Positions 7,392 through 16,742 of a stretch of 64,000 bases of DNA are shown piece by piece. Each line of letters begins with the position of its first letter. The first letter of the stretch is position 1. The stretch covers positions 2,790,001-2,854,000 of the forward strand of contig OY762824.1 of the NCBI GenBank assembly GCA_963666465.1, written 5' to 3'. Below the pieces are notes generated by a model that was given only the letters and a program-made list of their open reading frames with translations, did no database searches and was not told the origin of the DNA. This DNA is from VXYL01 sp963666465 (GTDB taxonomy: Bacteria; Pseudomonadota; Gammaproteobacteria; Pseudomonadales; Azotimanducaceae). Both the position numbers and the translations under genes were made by a program.

Positions 7392-9206
7392 TCAAGCTGC
7401 CGACTCTCGAAACTTCGGCTCCAGAAACTGTGCTTGGGCGAATTCCCGATAGAGCGGGTTGCCCGCCACCAGGGTGCCGTGCGTGCCGGAGGCGACAACC
7501 CGGCCTTCGTCGAGGACGATGATGCGGTCGGCCTGGCGCACGGTGGAGAGTCGGTGTGCCACGATCAGCACCGTGCGCCTGCCCTTCTGCACCTCGAGAG
7601 CCGTGCGAATTGCCTCTTCCGAGCGTGCGTCCAAGGCGCTGGTGGCCTCGTCCACGAGCAGGATGCCCGGTCGCCCGGCGATGTCCGGCGCCGCCAGAAA
7701 GGCACGGGCGATGGCGAGTCGCTGTCGCTGGCCGCCGGAAAGGCCGACGCCGCCTTCGCCGACGCCGGTTTCGATGCCGTCCGGCAGCGCATCGACGAAA
7801 TCCGCGGCGTTGGCGTCTTCAAGCGCGCCGCGCAGGTCGGCGGGGGCAGCGTCGGCGGCGCCATAGGCGAGGTTGTCGCCGACGGCGCCCGCGAACAGCA
7901 CCGCATCCTGCGGCACCGGCGCCATCTGTTGACGAAGGTCGGAAAAGGATTGCGCCCGCACATCCACGCCGCCCACCAGAACCATGCCCTCATCCGCATC
8001 GTGAAAGCGCTGCACCAGGTCCAGCACCGTGCTCTTGCCGGCCCCCGAAGGCCCCACCAGCGCCACCATCTCCCCGGGCTCCACCACGAACGAGACATCG
8101 GCGAGCACCCTGGCCGATGGCCGTGACGGATAGCGAAACGTCACATGCCGAAACTCGAGGCGGCCAGGCGTCGTGGGCGGCGCAGAGATGGCCGGTTCCG
8201 ACAGCCGGGAACGCGATTTCAAGAGCTCCATCAGGCGTTCGGCGGCACCGGCGGCGCGCTGAATCTCGCCCCAAACCTCGCTCAGGGCGCCCACCGATCC
8301 GGCAACGATGAAGGCGTAGAAGATGAACGCCACCAACTCGCCTTGGGTGGTGCGCCCGGACAGCACATCCTGACCGCCGATCCACAGCATGGTTGCCACC
8401 GCCGCCAGCACCAGCACCATCACCGTCGCCACCAGCCAGGCGCGCTGACGAATGCGCCGAACCGCCACCTCGAAGGCGAGATCGACCCGCTGGCGGAAGG
8501 CATCGAGGTCCCGCCGTTCGCGCCGAAACGCCTGCACCACGCGAATGTGGCGCAGCGACTCGCCGGCATAGCTGCCGACATCGGCGATGCGGTCTTGGCT
8601 CGAACGCGACAGCCGCCGCACCCGACGGCCAAAGAACACCACCGGCAGCACCACGAGCGGCGCGCACACCACCACCAGCAGCGACAGCCGTGCATTGGTC
8701 ACCACCAACAGGCAAACGCCGCCGACCCCCATCAGCAGGTTGCGCAAGGCGATGGACACCGACGAACCGATCACCGTCTGCACGAGGGTGGTGTCGGTGG
8801 TGATGCGCGACTGGATCTCGGTGGGGCGGTTGCTGTCGAAGAAGCCGGGATGCAGCCGGATCAGGCGCGCATACACCGCGGCGCGGATGTCCGCACTGAC
8901 CCGCTCCCCCACCCAGGAGACGAGATAGAAGCGAATCCAGGTCCCGGCGGTGAGCACGAGCACGAGAACCGCGAACACGAGGATGCTCGCCCGCAACACG
9001 TCCACGGAGTCCTGCGCCAGCCCCCGATCCACCAACAGCCGCAGCCCCTGGCCCACCGAAAGCGTCACCGAGGCGGTAACCAGCAGGGCCGCGAAAGCCC
9101 CGGCAACGCGCCAGCGGTAGGGCGCCACAAACGCCCAAATCGGCAGCAGACGAGTCAGCTCCCTCGCCGAAGCCCGCCCCTCGTCGTCTGGTCCCACTTC
9201 CGCCAC
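7392..9206 (-). CDS. ABC transporter, fused permease and ATPase (ABCB/MsbA-like)
   Basis: Half-transporter of 604 aa that should work as a homodimeric exporter in the inner membrane. The N-terminal half has about six TM segments (residues 30-320), with the coupling-helix region around RLSRSSQDRIADVGSYAGES. The ATPase half shows Walker A GPSGAGKST, Q-loop PVPQD, signature LSGGQRQRLAIARA, Walker B ILLVDEATSALD and H-loop AHRLST. The substrate cannot be told from sequence; lipid or peptide export is typical of the family. The start is the GTG at 9206. It is divergent from the TPR protein. Confidence 0.92.
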   Translation of the reverse strand: MAEVGPDDEGRASARELTRLLPIWAFVAPYRWRVAGAFAALLVTASVTLSVGQGLRLLVDRGLAQDSVDVLRASILVFAVLVLVLTAGTWIRFYLVSWVGERVSADIRAAVYARLIRLHPGFFDSNRPTEIQSRITTDTTLVQTVIGSSVSIALRNLLMGVGGVCLLVVTNARLSLLVVVCAPLVVLPVVFFGRRVRRLSRSSQDRIADVGSYAGESLRHIRVVQAFRRERRDLDAFRQRVDLAFEVAVRRIRQRAWLVATVMVLVLAAVATMLWIGGQDVLSGRTTQGELVAFIFYAFIVAGSVGALSEVWGEIQRAAGAAERLMELLKSRSRLSEPAISAPPTTPGRLEFRHVTFRYPSRPSARVLADVSFVVEPGEMVALVGPSGAGKSTVLDLVQRFHDADEGMVLVGGVDVRAQSFSDLRQQMAPVPQDAVLFAGAVGDNLAYGAADAAPADLRGALEDANAADFVDALPDGIETGVGEGGVGLSGGQRQRLAIARAFLAAPDIAGRPGILLVDEATSALDARSEEAIRTALEVQKGRRTVLIVAHRLSTVRQADRIIVLDEGRVVASGTHGTLVAGNPLYREFAQAQFLEPKFRESAA

Positions 9207-9420
9207 CCCCGAATCCTATCAGCCCACCGGCTCGGCCCCGATGACGGCACCACCCTCTGGCGGCAGGACGTCCCCCCATTGCGCCACAAGGCGCAAAGCA
9301 TGTCGCCCGACGCGGATGCGCGACCAACCTGGAGCGGATGCGCGAAGCCCCCCTTGCGCGCCGCCGCAATGTGGCCTTTACTTTCTGCACGCACCCGCCG
9401 CGCATAGAGGGGCTGCCAGC

Positions 9421-10731
9421 ATGCTTGTCCGGTCACAGCTACTTGAGGCCACGACGGACGTTGCGCGCAAGTGGCGCCGCGCGCGCGTGGGGATGGCCGT
9501 GCTCGCCGTCGCGCTCGGGCAAGGATTGGCGAGCGCCAGCGCGGAAGAGCGGGAATCAACGCTCCAGCCAGGCGAGGCCACCGCCCTCGAGCAAATGCAA
9601 GTCGGCCTCAGCACGCGTGAATATCCCCGCGTGATCGAGGTGGGCCAGAGCCTCGTGGAGGCGATCGAGGCTCGCTCGCATCGCTACGACGCCGACCTCA
9701 TCGAGCCGCTCTCGCTGCTCGCGGAAGCCCTGCTGCGGGGCGGCGACGCCGTGCGCGCCGACGAGACCTTCGAACGCGCACTGCACTTGGTGCGGGTGAA
9801 CGATGGTCCGGTGAGCCTCAGCCAATTGCCGCTGGTGTATCGCCAAGCGGACGCCCGCAAGGACATGGGTGCGCGAGGGCTCGCCAACGACCGTGAGGAG
9901 TTTGCGCTCGACATCCTCATCCGCGGTCACGGCCTGAACAGTCCGGCCATCATCGATGGTCTCCTGCGGCTCGGCGACTGGTATTCCCATAATCGCTACC
10001 ACGTCTCCGCCCGCATCATCTACAAGCACCTCACCGCCCTTGCCGAAGAGCATCTGCCGAAGGGCGACCAACGCACCCTGCGGGCATGGCGCGGCTATGC
10101 CGAGTCGTACCGCCGCATCGTCTGGCCGATGCCGCGCCGCCCCAACACCGGCGGCTTCCGCACCGGGCCGCCGCTCGATCTCTACGACTGGCGCATCCTG
10201 CAAGGCTACGACCCGTTCGAGCACTATCATTCCCGTCGCCGCGCCCGCGATCAGGGCGAGATCGCCATCAAGACGGTGCTCGGTCATGTCGAGGCCACCG
10301 GCACCCCCGCCGAGGTCGCCGAAACGGTGCTCGAACTGGCCGACTGGTACATGCTCTATCGCCGCTACAGCCATGCATACGCCCAATACCGTCGTGCGCG
10401 TGCGTTGCTGGCGTTGAACCCCGAGGCCCTTGCCAGCGCCTTCGACCAACCGGTGCCGATCTATCTGCCCATGCCGACGGGCCGAGGCGCCGGTCGCGGC
10501 TCCTGGAAGGGCGTGGTGGAACTGGCCCTCACCATCACCCACCGAGGCGACGTGGTCGGTCGCCGCACTGTGCGCGCCGAGCCCGGCGGCATCATCGAGC
10601 ACCGCGTCCGCATGGCCGCCCGTCGCGCCCGCTATCGTCCGGCATTCGACGGCGACCAGCCGGTCAAGAGCTTCGACGTGCCGCTCGAATATACGTACAG
10701 CTATCTGCCTGGGACGGTGGCTTCGCGGTAG
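9421..10731 (+). CDS. Secreted TPR-repeat protein, unknown function
   Basis: A 436-aa protein with a signal peptide: basic RRARV, then the hydrophobic stretch GMAVLAVALGQGLASASAEE near residues 24-43. Helical-pair repeats typical of TPR scaffolds follow (for example LAEALLRGGDAVRADETFERAL and LADWYMLYRRYSHAYAQYRRA). The last ~100 residues (VELALTITHRGDVVGRRTV... to YTYSYLPG) look like a small beta-rich domain resembling the TonB C-terminal fold. A periplasmic scaffold or outer-membrane partner is a reasonable inference. The divergent upstream gene is the ABC exporter. Confidence 0.7.
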   Translation: MLVRSQLLEATTDVARKWRRARVGMAVLAVALGQGLASASAEERESTLQPGEATALEQMQVGLSTREYPRVIEVGQSLVEAIEARSHRYDADLIEPLSLLAEALLRGGDAVRADETFERALHLVRVNDGPVSLSQLPLVYRQADARKDMGARGLANDREEFALDILIRGHGLNSPAIIDGLLRLGDWYSHNRYHVSARIIYKHLTALAEEHLPKGDQRTLRAWRGYAESYRRIVWPMPRRPNTGGFRTGPPLDLYDWRILQGYDPFEHYHSRRRARDQGEIAIKTVLGHVEATGTPAEVAETVLELADWYMLYRRYSHAYAQYRRARALLALNPEALASAFDQPVPIYLPMPTGRGAGRGSWKGVVELALTITHRGDVVGRRTVRAEPGGIIEHRVRMAARRARYRPAFDGDQPVKSFDVPLEYTYSYLPGTVASR

Positions 10732-10801
10732 GGAGTCTTGGTCAACTGCATTCCCTGGCGGCCGCCACGGCCAGTCGAGGCCACTGAACCCCTGCTGGAT
10801 G

Positions 10802-11101
10802 CCGGTGGTGTCTCGCCTTGAATTTGCCTGACGTGGCGCATGGCCGTTCACAACCGGCGACTGCGTCGATTCGCCTGCCGGGACCACTCTCCATAGGGAG
10901 GGAGGGAGGAGGGAGGGAGAGAGGGAGGGAGGGCGTCCCGCCCTCCATGCGCGCCGTCAGGCGCGTCTTCCCTGCACATGCCGCGATGTGCCCTGCGCGC
11001 CCTTGCGGGCGCGGCGCCTTGCGGCGCGACGGAGAGCGGGACGCCCTCCCCCCAGAGGACGGCGCCAGACACTGCACAAGCCAAAGCGAGACACTGCCCG
11101 G
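10802..11101 (-). mobile_element. Element E, MITE-like, short copy
   Basis: A 300-bp non-coding element with imperfect terminal inverted repeats; the ends read CCGGTGGTGTCTCGCCTTG and, on the other strand, CCGGGCAGTGTCTCGCTTTG. It is similar over its whole length, in inverted orientation, to 53827-54280. It contains GGGA-rich tandem repeats and GC palindromes. It fills most of the gap between the TPR and amidase genes. No transposase lies inside. Confidence 0.75.
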
Positions 11102-11186
11102 ATGCGACCCCGATGCCCCCCCGCTTGATTTCGCGCCCCGCAGCCGCCACAGTGCGCCCCGCCCCAAGCCTTCAGGAAACCCGTTT

Positions 11187-12638
11187 GTGAGCGAAATTGC
11201 CTTCGCCTCCGCGACCGAGCTGGCCGCCTCCGTGCAGAGGCGCGAGATTGGCTGCGTGGAACTCTTGCAGCACTTCCTTGGTCGCGTGGACCGCTACAAC
11301 GCGCGCCTCAACGCCATCATCGTTCAGCGTCGTGAGAAGGCGCTCGCCGAGGCGCGGGAGGCGGATGCGGCGCTCGCGCGCGGCGACGACGTGGGGCCGC
11401 TGCACGGCGTGCCGATGACGGTGAAGGAGTCCTATGACGTCACCGGCACGCCCACCACCTGGGGCGTGCCACGGCTCAAGGACAACATCGCCGAACGCGA
11501 TGCGCTCTCCATCGAGCGGCTGCGGGCCGCCGGGGCGATCATCTTCGGCAAGACCAACGTACCGCTGCTTCTGTCGGACTTCCAGAGCTACAACGAAATC
11601 TACGGCACCACCAACAACCCGTGGGACGTCAGGCGCGCCCCCGGCGGCTCCTCCGGCGGTTCTGCGGCGGCCTTGGCGGCGGGGCTCACCGGCATCGAAA
11701 CCGGCTCCGACATCGGCGGCTCGATCCGCAATCCGGCGCACTTCTGCGGCGTCTTTGGCCACAAGCCCACCTGGAACCTGCTGCCGCCTCGGGGGCACGC
11801 AATGCCGGGAGTGCTGACGCCGGCCGACATCTCCGTGATCGGCCCCCTGGCGCGCTCCGCCGGAGACCTCGAAACCGCCGTGCGCGTGATGGCTGGCCCG
11901 GACGAGATCGCCTCGCGCGGACTCAGGCTGGAACTGCCGGGACTCGCCAAGGCGCCGGCCGACCTCAAGGTCGCGGTTTGGCGCGACGACGAGGCGGCGC
12001 CGGTGGACGCGAGCGTTGCCGCGCGGGTGGACCTCGTGGCCGACGCCCTCGCCAGCCTCGGCGCCCAGCTCGACTACGACGCCCGTCCGGTGCAAGCCGC
12101 GCATTCGCACGAGACGTATCAGCGCTTGCTGCAAGCGACCATGGCGGCTCGCATCCCGGAAGAGCAGTATCTGCGTGCCGTGGCGCGGGCGGATGCCCTG
12201 GCGCCGGACGACAACAGCCTGGCGGCCATCTCGGCCCGAGCCCAGGTGGCGCGCTTCCGCGACTGGAGCGCCGCCAACGAGGCGCGCACGCACCTGCGCT
12301 GGCAGTGGCACCGATTCTTTGCCGAATACGACATTCTGCTCACCCCCATCATGGCCACATCGGCCTTCGAGCACGATCACCGCCCCATGGGCGAGCGCAC
12401 CGTCAACGTCAACGGCGAGCCGCAGGACTACTTCCGTCAGGTGTTCTGGTCTGGTCTGACCGGGGTGGCGTATCTGCCGTCCACCATCGTGCCCACCGGG
12501 GCGGACGATTCCGGGCTGCCCGTCGGCGTGCAGATCGCGGGGCCCGAGTACGGCGACCTCATCACCATCGGCGTCGCGCAGCTGCTCGAACGCGAGGGCT
12601 TTGCCTTCCGCGCTCCGGCGGGATTCGACGGCGCTTGA
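11187..12638 (+). CDS. Amidase (amidase signature family)
   Basis: Hydrolase with the Ser-cisSer-Lys triad of the amidase signature family. Lys lies in MTVKESYDV, the cis-Ser in the Gly/Ser-rich APGGSSGGSAAALAAG, and the nucleophilic Ser in GSDIGGSIRNP. At 483 aa it is full length. It is not clustered with gatB/gatC and is distinct from the GatA at 19-20.6 kb, so a role in amide or nitrile catabolism is more likely than tRNA amidation. The start is the GTG at 11187 (AGGAAA upstream), just past element E. The natural substrate is unknown. Confidence 0.88.
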   Translation: MSEIAFASATELAASVQRREIGCVELLQHFLGRVDRYNARLNAIIVQRREKALAEAREADAALARGDDVGPLHGVPMTVKESYDVTGTPTTWGVPRLKDNIAERDALSIERLRAAGAIIFGKTNVPLLLSDFQSYNEIYGTTNNPWDVRRAPGGSSGGSAAALAAGLTGIETGSDIGGSIRNPAHFCGVFGHKPTWNLLPPRGHAMPGVLTPADISVIGPLARSAGDLETAVRVMAGPDEIASRGLRLELPGLAKAPADLKVAVWRDDEAAPVDASVAARVDLVADALASLGAQLDYDARPVQAAHSHETYQRLLQATMAARIPEEQYLRAVARADALAPDDNSLAAISARAQVARFRDWSAANEARTHLRWQWHRFFAEYDILLTPIMATSAFEHDHRPMGERTVNVNGEPQDYFRQVFWSGLTGVAYLPSTIVPTGADDSGLPVGVQIAGPEYGDLITIGVAQLLEREGFAFRAPAGFDGA

Positions 12639-12648
12639 ACCGTTGCGG

Positions 12649-13611
12649 ATGACGGCAGGCGGCGGCGCAACCGCGGTCGCCCATCCCAATGTCGCTCTGG
12701 TCAAGTATTGGGGCAAGCAGGCAGGAGGGGGAAACAGGCCGGCGACGCCTTCTCTCTCCGTGACCCTGAGTGGCATCGCCACCACGACGCGGGTTGAAGC
12801 CGCGAAGACGGACCGGCTGTGGCTGAACGGCAGCGAGGTCCAGGACTCCAAGGTCGCAGGATTCCTCGCCGAGCTTCGCAGGGCGTTCGACCTCCCTGGG
12901 CTTGCTGTCAGCACAGCCAACGACTTCCCGACCGGCGCTGGTCTCGCGTCTTCGGCCTCCGGCTTCGCGGCGCTCGTCACGGCCATCAACGCTGCCTTCG
13001 GCATCGGTCTCGATGCGGCGCAGCGCTCGGCATGGGCGAGACGCGGTTCGGCATCGGCGGCACGTTCGATCTTCGGCGGTTTCGTGGCGCTTCGGGAACG
13101 GGAAGGCGATTGGCTGGCGGAGACCGTCGCCGATGGGCGCCATTGGCCGCTGGCAGTGAGCGTGGCCATCGCATCGACTCGGGCCAAGGATGTCGGCTCC
13201 ACCGAGGGCATGGAACGGGCCCGCACCACCTCGCCCTTCTACGACGCATGGGCGACGAGCACGCAGGACGACTTCGCAGCCGCGTTGGACGCGGTTCGGG
13301 CGCGGGATTTCGGGGCGCTTGCGCAGGTGGCGGAGCACAGCAGCATGAAGCTCCATGCGCTGACCCTCACCAGTCGCCCGCCGATCGCGTATTGGGAGCC
13401 GGCAACCGTGGCCGCCATCCATGCGCTCAGGCGGTTGCGTCGCACTGGCACGGGTGCTTTCGTCAGCATCGATGCAGGTCCGCAAGTGAAGGCGTTCAGC
13501 GCGCCTGAGGACGCGGAGGAAGTGGCCGCGGCACTCGCGGAAGTTCCCGGCATCGAGCGCGTGATCCGCTGCGGCATTGGCCCCGGCGCGAGTGTCGCCA
13601 GGCCTGGCTGA
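12649..13611 (+). CDS. mvaD: Diphosphomevalonate decarboxylase
   Basis: GHMP-fold enzyme of the mevalonate pathway that converts mevalonate 5-diphosphate to isopentenyl diphosphate. Seen: the N-terminal VAHPNVALVKYWGKQ motif that defines the family, PATPSLSVTLSG, the phosphate loop TGAGLASSASGFAAL, and a conserved Asp in GAFVSIDAGPQVKA. At 320 aa it is of normal length. The start is the ATG at 12649, 11 bp after the amidase. Its TGA overlaps the ATG of the following kinase by one base, so the two are translationally coupled. Confidence 0.92.
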   Translation: MTAGGGATAVAHPNVALVKYWGKQAGGGNRPATPSLSVTLSGIATTTRVEAAKTDRLWLNGSEVQDSKVAGFLAELRRAFDLPGLAVSTANDFPTGAGLASSASGFAALVTAINAAFGIGLDAAQRSAWARRGSASAARSIFGGFVALREREGDWLAETVADGRHWPLAVSVAIASTRAKDVGSTEGMERARTTSPFYDAWATSTQDDFAAALDAVRARDFGALAQVAEHSSMKLHALTLTSRPPIAYWEPATVAAIHALRRLRRTGTGAFVSIDAGPQVKAFSAPEDAEEVAAALAEVPGIERVIRCGIGPGASVARPG

Positions 13612-14582
13612 TGTCCGGGGAAGCCCCTCGCATCATCGAGACCTCTGCGCCAGGCAAGGTGGTGCTGAGCGGCGAATACGCGGTGCTGGCCGGCGCCCCG
13701 GCGCTGGTGGCGGCCCTTGATCGCCGCGTTCGGTGCCGATTGGCGATTCGGCAGCGAGGCGGCTGGGAGTTCCGTGGCACCGGACACGACATGCTGCAGC
13801 GCGCGTCTCGTGACGAGGTTCTGGCGAGTCCCGTGCATACCCTCGCCGGCATCGTGCCGCAAGTGCTCGACGCAAGCGAGACCCCGCCGCATGTGGGCGT
13901 CGAGATCGATTCGTCGCGGTGCTATCTGGATGGCGTGAAGCTGGGCATCGGTTCAAGCGCGGCCGTTGTGGCGAGCTTCGCGACGGCGCTGGCGGCGCTT
14001 GTCGGACGTCGATGCACGCTTGCCGAGTTGCTGGCGCTGCACGCTCGTCTGCAAGGCGACGGCAGCGGCTTGGACGTGGCGGCGGCCGTGACCGGGGGCG
14101 TGATCCGGTTCACGGAAGGCAGCGCAGCGCCGGTGGAGTTGCCGCGCGACCTGCATCTTTGTTTCGTCTTTGCAGGTCATGGGACGGCCACTGGCGAAAT
14201 GCTGGCGCGGTTTCACGCCTGGCGCAGAGGCTGGAGTCCCGCCGCGCTGCGCAAGCTCAAGCACGCTGCGGGCGAAGTTGCGACGCGGGCCTCGGTGGAC
14301 GCGGACACCCGCGACTTTCTTGATGCACTGGCGCTATACGCCGAGGCACTTACGCAGATGGACGAAGCTGCCGGTATCGGCATATTCGGCCCCGCCCACA
14401 AGGCCGCCGCAGGTGTGGCCGAAGGCGCGGGCGTCGTGTACAAGCCCTGCGGCGCCGGCGGCGGCGACGTCGGCATGGCCGCGAGCGACAGCACCGAACG
14501 ACTCGACGCATTCGCTGGCGGCGTCGCGGAATGCGGGCTGACGCCAGTGGATGTTGGCATCGACCCCGCGGGAGTCGGGTGA
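13611..14582 (+). CDS. Phosphomevalonate kinase (GHMP kinase)
   Basis: ATP-dependent kinase expected to make mevalonate 5-diphosphate, the substrate of the enzyme encoded just upstream. The N-terminus SAPGKVVLSGEYAVLAGAPA is typical of bacterial phosphomevalonate kinases. The GHMP phosphate loop is KLGIGSSAAVVASFA, and the C-terminal motif is PCGAGGGDVGMA. It is 323 aa long. Mevalonate kinase is the main alternative but lacks this N-terminal signature. It overlaps mvaD by one base. Upper-pathway genes (HMG-CoA synthase and reductase, mevalonate kinase) are not in the window. Confidence 0.87.
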   Translation: MSGEAPRIIETSAPGKVVLSGEYAVLAGAPALVAALDRRVRCRLAIRQRGGWEFRGTGHDMLQRASRDEVLASPVHTLAGIVPQVLDASETPPHVGVEIDSSRCYLDGVKLGIGSSAAVVASFATALAALVGRRCTLAELLALHARLQGDGSGLDVAAAVTGGVIRFTEGSAAPVELPRDLHLCFVFAGHGTATGEMLARFHAWRRGWSPAALRKLKHAAGEVATRASVDADTRDFLDALALYAEALTQMDEAAGIGIFGPAHKAAAGVAEGAGVVYKPCGAGGGDVGMAASDSTERLDAFAGGVAECGLTPVDVGIDPAGVG

Positions 14583-14686
14583 CGAGCTGATCCGGGGCTT
14601 GCGGAAGGGCGCTTCATCGGTCGGCAACTTGCCAAGCGCGGATGCGGCGGTTCAAACTGCGGTGGTCAAGGCAGGGAGGGAATCGC

Positions 14687-15781
14687 ATGGCTACGTCGGC
14701 TCGGGTGGTGGTGTTGCCACAGGAGGATGCGCCGCTTCAGGTGCAGGAAGTGAGCCTGCCGGACCCCGGTCCTTCGCAGGTGGTGGTGCGGCAGTTCGCG
14801 TCCGGGGTCTGCCACTCGCAGCTGCATCAGATGCACAGGCCCAGGCGCGGGCCAGTGCTGCTCGGGCACGAATCCACGGGAGAGGTGATCGCCAAGGGCG
14901 CCGACGTGACGCACGTGGAAGAGGGCGACACCGTGCTGGTCACTTGGGTGCCCCGGGATGCCAACGCAATCCGCACCCCACCGGCAGCGGCGCGCCTCAG
15001 CGTCTCCGGCGGCGATGCGGTGTCGCAGAACGTCTTCACCTGGGCCGACCACACCATTGCCGACGGCCAGTTCGTCGTGAAGGCCGGGCCGGACATCAGC
15101 CGCGACGTGACCGCCATCATCGGTTGCGCTGTGATGACTGGCGCGGGCGCGGTGCTCAACACGGCCAATGTGCAGAAGGGCGACTCGGTGGCCATCTTTG
15201 GCGTCGGCGGCGTCGGCCTCTCGGCGGTGGTGGGCGCTCGGATGCGCGGCGCCGATCCGATCATCGCCGTGGACTTGGACGAGTCCAAGCTCGAATTCGC
15301 TCGTCGCTTCGGCGCAACCCACGGCATCGACGCCTCCAAGGTGAATGCGGTGGAGGCGATTCACGAACTCGTCGGCTGCCCCGACGAGGTTGCCATCGGC
15401 GGACAGCCGGTCACCGGAGTGGACTTCGCCTTCGACTGCATTGGCCTGAGGGTGACGATGGAGCAGATCGTGCCAGCGGTGCGGCCCGGCCACTTCGGCG
15501 CCCGCCAAGGGGGCACGGCGGTGCTGGTGGGCGTTCCCTCGACGCCGGTGGAACTCAATGCCGGCGCCATGCTGGGGCAGGAGAAGCAGTTCCGCGGCTC
15601 CATCGGCGGCTCCTGCTGCCCGGACCGCGACTTTCCAATGTTCCTCGACTGGCATGCCAGGGGCGAGCTGGACCTCGACGCCCTCGTCACCGCCCGCTAT
15701 CCCATCGACGAGATCAACGAAGCCACGACAGCGCTGGAGGAAGGTCGCATCAGCGGCCGGGCGATCCTCGAGTTCTCCTGA
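14687..15781 (+). CDS. Zinc-type alcohol dehydrogenase
   Basis: Medium-chain dehydrogenase/reductase of 364 aa. Catalytic-zinc ligands are visible in GVCHSQLHQ (Cys) and LLGHESTGEV (His-Glu); the cofactor site is GVGGVGLSAVVGAR, followed by VDLDESK, whose Asp favours NAD. The four-Cys structural zinc loop of classical ADH is absent. A good ribosome site (GGGAGG) precedes the ATG at 14687. It lies between the isoprenoid and polyphosphate genes without overlap. The substrate (alcohol or aldehyde, possibly a prenyl alcohol from the neighbourhood) is inference. Confidence 0.85.
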   Translation: MATSARVVVLPQEDAPLQVQEVSLPDPGPSQVVVRQFASGVCHSQLHQMHRPRRGPVLLGHESTGEVIAKGADVTHVEEGDTVLVTWVPRDANAIRTPPAAARLSVSGGDAVSQNVFTWADHTIADGQFVVKAGPDISRDVTAIIGCAVMTGAGAVLNTANVQKGDSVAIFGVGGVGLSAVVGARMRGADPIIAVDLDESKLEFARRFGATHGIDASKVNAVEAIHELVGCPDEVAIGGQPVTGVDFAFDCIGLRVTMEQIVPAVRPGHFGARQGGTAVLVGVPSTPVELNAGAMLGQEKQFRGSIGGSCCPDRDFPMFLDWHARGELDLDALVTARYPIDEINEATTALEEGRISGRAILEFS

Positions 15782-15851
15782 CCGAATGGAGCCACGCGAA
15801 CATGCACAGAACGTTGCCGCCGGTGGCTGACAGGCACCGGACGCGCCAGCC

Positions 15852-16742
15852 ATGAAGGCCCTTCGGGTGGATGTGCGCCCGTACCGCGTAGCGAGCGATG
15901 CGACGGGGGACATCGCCTCGTTTGCAGCACGCCGCGAACTCGGCGACGCCAAGGCGGTGCGCAAGGGGCTTGTGCATGAGCGCCGCCGCATCGCCCGGCT
16001 GCAGGAGCGACTGTTCGCCGAGGACCGCAGGTCGCTTCTGCTGGTCTTTCAGGGCATGGATGCGTCCGGCAAGGATGGCACCATTCGAGCCGCGCTCAAG
16101 GGCGTCAATCCCCAGGGCATTGGCGTCACGAGCTTCAAGGAGCCGGTGGGCGAGGAACTGCGTCACTCGTGGCTGTGGCGGCATTGGCTGGCGGTGCCGG
16201 CGCGGGGGCAGATCGGCGTTTTCAACCGCTCCCACTACGAGGAGGTGGCGGTGGTGCGGGTGCATCCGGAACTTCTGGCGAAGCGGGGGATTCCGCATCC
16301 GCCGCCGAAGGCGTTCTGGGATACGCGACTCGACGACATCTGCGCCTTTGAACGGCACCTCGCCGCCAACGGTACCCGCATCGTCAAGTTCTTCCTGCAC
16401 GTGTCGCAGGAGGAACAGCGGCGGCGCATTCAGCGCCGGCTCGACGAACCGAAGCGACAGTGGAAGTTCCATCCGTCGGACATCACCGAAACCGCCCTGC
16501 GGGAGAGCTACCACAGCGTCTATCGAAGCGCCATCGCCGCCACGGCCACCGATGCCGCGCCTTGGTTCATCGTTCCCGCCGACCACAAGCCGACGGCGCG
16601 GCTCATCGTCGCCACCGTCATTGCCGAGGCCCTGGCGGCGATGGCGCCGAAAATCCCGCGACTGGGGGCCGAGTCCCACCAGGCGCTCGCCGACTACCGC
16701 AACTCGCTGGCGCAATCGCCGACGTCCGGAGCAAGGGCATGA
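15852..16742 (+). CDS. ppk2: Polyphosphate kinase 2 family protein
   Basis: PPK2 enzymes transfer phosphate between polyphosphate and nucleotides. Seen: Walker A GMDASGKDGTIRAALKG near residues 69-85, lid and Walker B regions GVFNRSHYEEVAVVRVHP, and KFFLHVSQEEQRRRIQRR, all canonical. At 296 aa it is a single-domain PPK2. Whether it phosphorylates NMP or NDP cannot be fixed from sequence. The stop overlaps the start of the esterase (ATGA), so the two are co-translated. Confidence 0.92.
   Translation: MKALRVDVRPYRVASDATGDIASFAARRELGDAKAVRKGLVHERRRIARLQERLFAEDRRSLLLVFQGMDASGKDGTIRAALKGVNPQGIGVTSFKEPVGEELRHSWLWRHWLAVPARGQIGVFNRSHYEEVAVVRVHPELLAKRGIPHPPPKAFWDTRLDDICAFERHLAANGTRIVKFFLHVSQEEQRRRIQRRLDEPKRQWKFHPSDITETALRESYHSVYRSAIAATATDAAPWFIVPADHKPTARLIVATVIAEALAAMAPKIPRLGAESHQALADYRNSLAQSPTSGARA

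Noticed and set aside
10818..11186. N-terminal extension of the amidase
   Set aside because: It is a translation of element E; amidase similarity begins at GTG 11187.
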